A stretch of 64,000 bases of DNA from Thinopyrum elongatum (lineage: Eukaryota > Streptophyta > Magnoliopsida > Poales > Poaceae). Position 1 is the first letter of the stretch; each line of letters begins with the position of its first letter. Below, in pieces: positions 56,948 through 64,000 of this stretch. Location of the stretch: NCBI GenBank assembly GCA_011799875.1, contig CM022297.1:535403479-535467478 (forward strand). The letters run 5' to 3'. The notes under the pieces are model-generated. The model ran no database searches, was not told the DNA's origin, and saw nothing but the letters and a program-made list of their open reading frames with translations. Position numbers and translations under genes: made by a program.

Positions 56948-59900
56948 TCAAGAAACGTTATCCTGGGTATCCACCATGCTAGCGATAAGCTTAGCAAGCT
57001 TATTAGCTTTCTCCTGTTTGGCGCTAAAATCCTCCAACGCTTGCTGTTGCACCAGAAAGTATGCATCTGAATTCTCCAGGGACTTTCGCAGTCCTTCAGC
57101 TTCTTGTCGCAGCACAGCTAATCGATGTCTTTCAGCTTGTAGTTGAGACTCAAGAAACCGAACTGATTCAGACAGTGAGTTCGAATAGCTTGTGCCAGCG
57201 GTAGTGGCCAGTAACTCAAACACTACACCAAGACAGGACTTTGGGGTTGTCTCACTGTCTTCAAGATAATTTTCCTTATCTGTTTTATCAGCTTTGTTGG
57301 AGACCAACAAGGATGTCTCACTATCCTGAACCTTACCTGCATTACTTCCTTTACCATTGCTTAATAAGGTACTCTTCCCCAATATTCTGTCAGCATTCTA
57401 AAAGAATAAACAAGCAGACACGTAACAGGTTTAGCATGTAGTATATGAAACTCATTTCGGTGAACCAGTTCAGTAGTAAGGTGGACAGGATTAAACTACC
57501 AAGTCTTCTATTGCCAAGTAGTACATAATAAAAGCATCAAACAAACATATTTCTATGTCCTATGGTCACTGCATTGTCTTGCCAAATCAAAATAGAGACA
57601 TGGTTGAAATCATACCAGTTCAAGACAAAGCAGCATTGAAAGAATACAAAGCGTGGGAAACTACATGGCACAACAAGATTTCAGATGCGTACCATGGGTC
57701 TACATGTAGAACAACACTATTAGCTCTGTTGTGATGCTAGTAATGTGCATGATATGAGAAGTCAACTATATACACAATTGAAATTGAAATCAATAGAGCT
57801 ATTTAGAAGAGCAAACCTGTTAAAGAAACATGCTTAAACATACCTATTGTGCCATTGGAGTTTTGATTGGATCCTTTAATTTAAAAATAAGTTTGTATGA
57901 GTAAATAAAGTGATACAAGAGCAAAGCAGTATGCACGATAGCAATGGAATCTTAAATGAGAACAGTTGTTCTTCAGGTTTAAGCACTTGTTCTACACGAA
58001 TAGAGTACAATAAGACGTAGACATATACTACTTAAAAAAAGAGAGCTCATAGACCTTACCACATTCTTGGTTTGGGACCAGTACAGAACAAGGCGTTCCC
58101 AGTCATCGTCCCATAAATGTGTCTCAGAAGAACGTAAGGGAATTTGATGAGTTTCTTTGCCAGTGAAGTATGTTTTCTTCAGGTAATTCCGATACTGCCA
58201 CCAAGCATTCATGAAGATAGCAGAGGTATTAGCACATGTTACCTGATCCTGAGTTTCCAAATCGGTCCTTCTCTATAGAGAAAAATGGGAACATTTGCTC
58301 TATTATAACCAGCATGGAGGTAGAATGTATGGGACAAAGCAAAGTAATTGCCATGAATTACATTACTTACACATAACTCCTGGACGAACACCTGCAACTG
58401 GCATTTTCCTTCATCTTCAGTATAATATTTCCATGATGGGAAGATACAGACATAGGATTTAACAACATCAAATGCAATAGATGATAAACTATGAATGGCT
58501 GGTTGTGGTTCGTCCACAGGAATAGGTGTACTGACTGGTGGAGTTGGGGTTCGCCGTGGTAGTATTAGCTCTTTGGGCACTGGAGCTGCCTTACTAACTG
58601 CTCTTGTTTGGGAGCTCTATGGTGGAGATGGTGCTGTGTCAACTGGAACTGGGTTACTATCTGTTGGGGTTGGGGTTAGATTGGGTGAAGCTGGTTCTCT
58701 GTCCATCGCAGTAGGGGTACAATCTGCGAGAGTCTGGGTTATGTGTGGTAGGGCTGGTTCTCGTGCATGTACAACGGGGTGCTATCTCCACCAAGACGTA
58801 GCACTGTTTTATTTGAAGATCATGTTTTTACTCCGCTAGATACTGCCATCACCCGCTCCAATTCAAATGGCTGATAAACAAGAAACATAGTTGAATGTAC
58901 AGACCTTGTATGAGAGACAGATGCAATAGATAGTGTGGAAAACAGAGGGCATGAAATAGTTCACATGTATATTGTTTAACTAAAAAGGATAGCATGACAT
59001 AATTTCACATATATGATGTCTATCTAAACTGGATAACATAGCATGACATAATTCAAAGATATGATGACTAACTAAACAGGATGGCATGAGATAATTATAT
59101 GATGTCTTTAGTAAACAGGTTTGCATGACATAATTCACATACATGTTATCTAAGTAATCAGGATCGCATGATTTAATTCACATATGTGATTTATATACTA
59201 AGCAGAGGGCATTCACATACATGATGTCTGAACTAAGAACATGGTGTTGAATATTGTGTATATGATGTCTAAACTATGCAATGCAAGACAGCATATGCAT
59301 GATATGAGCAATATAACCGTGCCAAGTTAGAGCATACACCTCGATGGGGGAATAGGACTGGTCATCTGTCTCTGAATCCATCTCTGAGGAGATATCGGGA
59401 CCCAGCAAGAGATCTGCTTTGACAGGTAGCACTGTCTGCTCTGAAGACCTTGTTTTCAATCCAGATTTTTCCATCACCCACTCAAATGGCTGATTCACAG
59501 GAAGAGTAGTTGAATGTGCAAACATTGTTGACAAATGAAAATGTAATGAAGAAAAGGATTGGCAAGATATCATTCAAATATATGATGCCTGATTAAACAG
59601 GATGGCATTGCATATTTCACATATATTATGGCTGCCTAAATGAGATGAGATTGCATAATTCACATATATGATATAGAAACTAAATAGGTGGCATTACAGA
59701 ACATGTCTAAACTAAGCAGATGACATATATGATGTCAAAAGTAGGCACTGCAAGGCAACATATGCATGATATGACCAACATCATCATGCCAAGTTAGAGC
59801 AAACACCTCGGGGGGCAAATAGGAGTGGTCAGTTGCATCAGAATCCGCCTCAGAACATATATCTTCCTCTGGATTACAATCTGGAGGGGGGGGGGGGGAA

Positions 59901-62420
59901 GGGTTTGCCATTGAACCCACCATGGAGCGATGTCTGCATGACATTGTCTTGCCGCGCAAAACTCTTCTCTTTTTCTCTACATGTACAGCATGACTGTGTA
60001 CAATATCTGACGTGCATACGAAAAAAATATAGTGAGATTATGTAAGGAGAGCATGCCGAAATCTAGAGTGATGGTAACAACCAGTGGATGGATCCAAAAA
60101 TAATGATAGCAGACCGATGATAGCTTTAATTTAATAAAAAGACAGATGATGATTGCTTTACTATTTGTTTCCCACCCAAGATGAACAACATAGGCATACC
60201 CTAGGTGAACCAGATAATAGATAGAGATACTATTCATTGTTGCCTCGATATGTGCCCCACCAGTAATTTTTAAACTCAAGTTTGAACATTAATTTGGACC
60301 TGACTTGGAGTCTAAGAGGTGAACAGGACGATAAAGTAGCAGGTAATATTAAGCAAAGCATAACATAAGCAGAAACAAAAGAGTGCGACCTCTCTTATGG
60401 ACCCATGTACTCCTCAGGTTCATCTGCTGAGTCAATGATGGTGATGCAGTTGCCGTGGGTGCCGGCGGCAGGGAAGGAGATCTGAGGCGGCGAAAGACGG
60501 TCAGGAGTCGTGATGTCTGGTATGGTGGATGCTTCTGTCGATGGAGCAGCTCAGGTGAGGTGGACGACATCGCGGCAGGAGCAGGACAAACCACACAAAG
60601 TTTTCTTCGGCACCTATCTGTAACTGAAGTAATTCTGTAAGGGCTCCTTTGGCTTGCAGGATTCTAAAAACGCAGGGATAGGAAAAACACCGGAATAGGA
60701 TAGGAATGCACGTGGGAAACAGAGCATTTGCAAACACAGGATTTTTGTCAACTTGGGTGTTTGGTTCACAGGAATTGGAAGAGCAGAGGAATGCAAAGAA
60801 ACATGGCCAAATTAAAGTGAAACCATATGAAAGTGTGTACATGTAGAATGTTATTCTGCCACTAATGCTCTTAGTCTTGTTTTCATGCATAGGATTTTGA
60901 AAAGTAGGTCCAGGTGGATGTTTTGCTCCATTCCTTTCAACGAAACGCATGAATAATTGAATAGTAGAGTGCCATAGGAAAATTTCCTATTGCTATGTTT
61001 TTCCTTCACGTTTTCTTTTGAACTAAAATAGCCCTAATGGATCGACATGAATGTAGAGTAATAAGCGATGTGACAAGTGTACAACCTCTTTGGCTTAGCC
61101 GTGTCGACCTTAGCATCATTGGGTTGGTCGCTGAAGAAGTCGCGACAGAGGTGGCTGTCGGAGGTGTGGAGGATGATCTGAGGCGTCTGTAGACGGCGTC
61201 CAGGGTACTGCTCTGTTGTGATGGATGGTTCTGTCGTTGGAGCATCTCTAGCGAGCCGTAAGACGTCGAGCCTAAAGTAGTACAAGACAGACATCGTTAA
61301 TCTCAAGTGGGATTCTAATAGCATCTCCAATAGATGATGTAAAATACATTACCAAAAAGTGATAGATGTAAAATTTACATCACCAAAAAACACCTGACTA
61401 CAACATATGAGGTAAAAACTGTTGACTCTGAACTTAACCATTGAAACTGAAATTTACTGTGGAATCTGAATGTTACTGTCGAAATTGAACGCACTGGTAG
61501 CAGAGAGGCACTTCACATCTAGTTTAGGCCACTCGAGCACTAGTAGTAGAGAAACAGTGATCTAAATCAGTAGGCGATCGATAGGGAACACAGTAGCAGA
61601 TAGCAGCCGAAGCAGCAGCGCCTGGAGGAGCAGCACGAACTAGAGCCAGAGCAGCAACTCGTGTAGCTACAGCAGCCCGTGTACCAGCATCAGCAGCGCG
61701 AGCGAGAGCAAGAGCAGAGCAGCAGCACGAGCGAGGGGAACAGTAGAGCAGCAGCGCGACCAAGTGAGAGCCAGAGCAGCAGCAGCAGCAACGCGAGCAA
61801 GCGAGAGCTGGAGCAGCAGCAGCAGCAACGCGAGCGAGCGAGAGCCGGAGCAGCAGCAGCAGATCCGGCTGGTATGGACGCCGCCGCCAAGGGAGCCTCG
61901 CACTTGGGGAGAGTCGCCGTGGAGATGTAGCCGGCAGCGCCGGCTTCGAGGTAGCCGTCCATGGGGGTGCGGGATCAAGCACCGTCAGCGCTGGGAGGTT
62001 GAGTTAAGGAGAAGGTGCGATGCGATGAGTGTACAACCTCTTTGGTGGCGCTAAGTAGGCCTCGGCTTCGTCCGAGGAGTCGGTGAGGATGCTGCGGTTC
62101 CGGTGGAGCAGGTTAAGGCGGCGCTGTGGGGATGGAGCAGCCGCGATAGACAAGGCGATCATCGGAGCAGCTCCTTGGAGGTGGAAGACGGGGTGGCTGA
62201 ACCGGTGGGACGACGAGATCGACGACGGATCCTCATCCGAGGTGGTGGATGAGGGACGTCGAGCTGTTGCGGTGGACGATGTCATCGGGAAAGAGGCTCC
62301 GGCTGGGCAGCGGTTGGGTGGCAGACGGCGGAGGGTGGGGTTTCGCGGCTGGAGCAGAGAGGTTATGGCGGCCTGGGATTTCGAATGGCGAAAAGGAGGT
62401 GACGTGAGGGGGGGAACCAT
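56948..62420 (-). CDS. CACTA-2 gene, plant transposase (Ptta/En/Spm, Transposase_24 class)
   Basis: A spliced minus-strand gene. Exons supported by AG/GT borders: 62038-62420 (start MVPPLTSPP), 61086-61245 and 60390-60549 (160-nt cassettes), about 59807-59959 and 59340-59573 (paired acidic exons), 58371 to about 58850 (TPTPTDSNPVPVD repeats, then SYVCIFPSWKYYTEDEG), 58243-58272, 58060-58194 and 56948-57397. The 135-nt exon 58060-58194 holds the family core YRNYLKKTYFTGKETHQIPL and WDDDWERLVLYWS. The last exon is a coiled coil (LESQLQAERHRLAVLRQEAEGL) and ends at TGA 56950-56948. It is probably an En/Spm accessory protein, not the catalytic TNP2. Whether all exons join in frame is not shown; the 160-nt cassettes do not keep phase together. 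Confidence 0.6.
58930..59290. repeat. Intronic minisatellite in CACTA-2
   Basis: About seven to eight diverged units of roughly 50 bp with GGCATGACATAATTCACATATATGATGTCT-like words (split here into shorter cores GCATGACATAATTCACAT and ATATGATGTCT). A shorter block of the same type is at 59575-59730, and relics are in CACTA-1 at 25140-25330. Confidence 0.65.
59886..59898. repeat. G13 homopolymer
   Basis: Thirteen consecutive G after CTGGA inside the paired-exon region. Being inside a putative exon, it is a likely site of replication slippage or sequencing error. Confidence 0.8.
61580..61870. repeat. AGC/GCGAGC repeat array in CACTA-2
   Basis: Interrupted AGCAGCAGC runs alternate with GCGAGCGAGAGCC(A/G)GAGC blocks, giving units of about 50-60 bp. 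Long frames of poly-Ser, poly-Gln or poly-Ala on both strands arise from it and are not genes. It lies in the first large intron of the CACTA-2 gene. Confidence 0.8.
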
Positions 62421-63410
62421 GACTTAGGGACGCGCTTGTCCAAAATGTAGGGTGTGTTACAAAAGTACCCCCACCGATTTGAACTAGCGGCCCTTTCGGC
62501 TCAGGCTTAGAAGGGGGATTTCCGTGTCGGGATTTGGCAGCTGGAGGGAGTTTTCACGCGCGTTGTAATTTCGGGATAGCAAGGCGCGGGTTGTGAAGGC
62601 GCGAGTTTTGGGAGCACGATATCTGAATTTTCGGGATAACAAGGCGTGGGTTGAATTTTAGGGACAAGCCTAACGTGTAATAATGTACGTACCAAATCAA
62701 TTCGCACTTCCCTCAACGAAAAAAAATTAAAAATAAAACTATTCGCACCACACAGAGAGAGAGAGAGTCTTGTCCCGTTTTACTGTACAAATGCTATTCA
62801 AAGCTATGAATCCATGTTATGTCCAATTAATTTTTTCGCTGGTTGTATAATGCATGCAACCTACTCGTACGAACATTTTAGTGCATTCCAAATGTCTATA
62901 CTACCATTGCAATTCGAACTAAATTTGAATTCGTTTCTCTATTTGAATAAGAATCTACAATCATGATTGTTGCCAAGTTAAACCATCATTCGTATATTAT
63001 CTTAACAACACACCACATGATAACTATAGATATAGATATGAACTATGTGTACTATATGAACAAAAATTCAAAATTTTGAATACACCTGATGTTGATTCCA
63101 AATAATAGTACATTTGATGTACTAACTAGATCTTCATAATCTAAACCATGTTTCATACGTACACTGTGTTTATCACACAAAGTATAGTGCCCCGCCCCCT
63201 ACATTATGACAAGTATTTAGCCCTGAGCTGCAAAAGCCACACATTATCACAAATTCAAATAAATGTTCTATATATTATATGTAGTATAACATGTTCATAA
63301 CCACACCATGCGTATCACCATTATATATATTCATGCATGCGTCGGTTTAAAACACTGTGATCTCTTGTTCAAATATCCAAATCCACTTTTTATAATGAAT
63401 TATGATCTCT
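62421..63410. other. Upstream region of CACTA-2 gene, AT-rich
   Basis: The first 230 bp hold a degenerate AAGGCGNGGGTTGNGAA-type repeat, corresponding in place to the 60-bp minisatellite of CACTA-1. The rest is AT-rich with no gene seen. The region should contain the promoter of the minus-strand gene. Confidence 0.5.
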
Positions 63411-64000
63411 GTTCATCTTTTACACCCACACAATCCTCTTCTCTTTGTAGCTAGCGCTATCTTCCTCTCGTGCATGCACATGCCCGCCCCCTCTCACCCT
63501 CCCTCAGCGTCCCCTCCATCATGCACATTCGTTAATCCTCTTTAGGTCGTTCACCCACGGTGTGTGTAGGCCCCCCGGCTCCTTCTTTCCGGCACACACC
63601 GGTCGATATACCTCTCTAGCCAAGTGTGCCTACCACAAACACACGCTTTCCCTCTTCTCTTCTCACCGTACATGCCCCCTATGTCCAATACAGTTCCATG
63701 CACGTGCACACTCTCACCCCTCTTTTCATCGATCTCATACTCACATCACTCCTCCGCCCTTGATATACTAGGCCTCTCGCACCACCTCCTAGCCGCATCC
63801 CTCTCTCCCTGTCTGTCTCTCTGGACCTTATTTGCTTCTAACACATGCATGCATGTATACCTACCGATCTCCCTACATATAGCTAGGTCGACTATAAGTC
63901 TTTTTCCCCATGCACCGATCGACGTACCTCACTAGTTATGTCTCTCCCTTTCTCCGACACACGGCGATTGATCTTCCTATGTAGTTACGTATGCTTACCA
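63411..64000. repeat. CT-rich domain of CACTA-2, left part
   Basis: Pyrimidine-rich sequence with CTCTCC and CACACAC words and scattered ATGCATGCA. It corresponds to the CT/CA-rich domain of CACTA-1 and is cut by the window edge. Confidence 0.65.

Larger units (their letters stand above)
55368..64000. mobile_element. CACTA transposon 2, runs off right edge
   Basis: It starts CACTACAAAAAAATACACTT inside the integrase of host B, with left target bases ATA (55365-55367). The order is: terminal repeat, GGCCCAT-rich subterminal DNA (55790-56640), a minus-strand multi-exon gene (56948-62420), an AT-rich stretch, and a CT-rich domain from about 63410. Same orientation and order as CACTA-1. The right terminus is outside the window. 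Confidence 0.82.

Noticed and set aside
61524..61982. 150-residue Ala/Ser/Cys-rich ORFs on both strands
   Set aside because: They are translations of the AGC/GCGAGC repeat array in all frames; no domain, and similar lengths appear on both strands.

Overview
This is nuclear DNA from a large grass genome. Every repeat family recognised is of wheat/barley type: Angela-clade Copia LTRs, Tekay and Tat-lineage Gypsy elements, a gag-protease-only Gypsy, CACTA transposons with GGCCCAT-rich ends, and Stowaway MITEs. About 98 percent of the window is transposable element. The only cellular gene is one broken F-box/FBD gene. I see no bacterial or organellar sequence, no tRNA or rRNA gene, and no CRISPR array.

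Layout, left to right. 1-2081 is the 5' LTR and leader of an Angela-type Copia on the minus strand. It sits in the gag of a second minus-strand Copia (2082-4353). That Copia sits in the reverse transcriptase of a Tat-lineage Gypsy, host A (4354-5133 and 21831-21917). Host A was also hit by a plus-strand gag-protease-only Gypsy (5134-5466 and 17659-21830), which is itself split by a complete 12.2 kb Tekay-type Gypsy on the minus strand (5467-17658). A deletion removed the 3' LTR of the gag-only element and about 340 bp of host A. A CACTA element (CACTA-1) starts at 21918. Its right end is not found; it grades into a CT/CA-rich domain ending near 30.5 kb.

30860-41271 is a complete Tat-lineage Gypsy (Fatima-like) on the minus strand, with CACGT target duplications. 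It lies 31 bp before the ATG of the F-box pseudogene (41303-42424). 42612-55367 is the 3' part of another Tat-lineage Gypsy, host B, on the minus strand. Its 3' LTR is split by a complete 9.36 kb Copia (42891-52248, TSD TGTGG). Its integrase is cut by a second CACTA (CACTA-2), which runs from 55368 off the right edge.

How the parts relate. Almost every retroelement coding region carries stops or frameshifts, so autonomous activity is unlikely. Three open frames stand out because they do not belong to the usual gag-pol set: a 205-codon ORF between the primer-binding site and gag of the Tekay element; a multi-exon antisense gene in the Fatima-like element; and an antisense AT-hook-like ORF in the matching position of host B. 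The two CACTA elements share ends and one gene (En/Spm Transposase_24 type). That gene contains near-identical 160-nt exon cassettes, of which CACTA-2 has two and CACTA-1 has one. No complete catalytic CACTA transposase is visible. All names rest on reading by eye, and family names below the lineage level are tentative.
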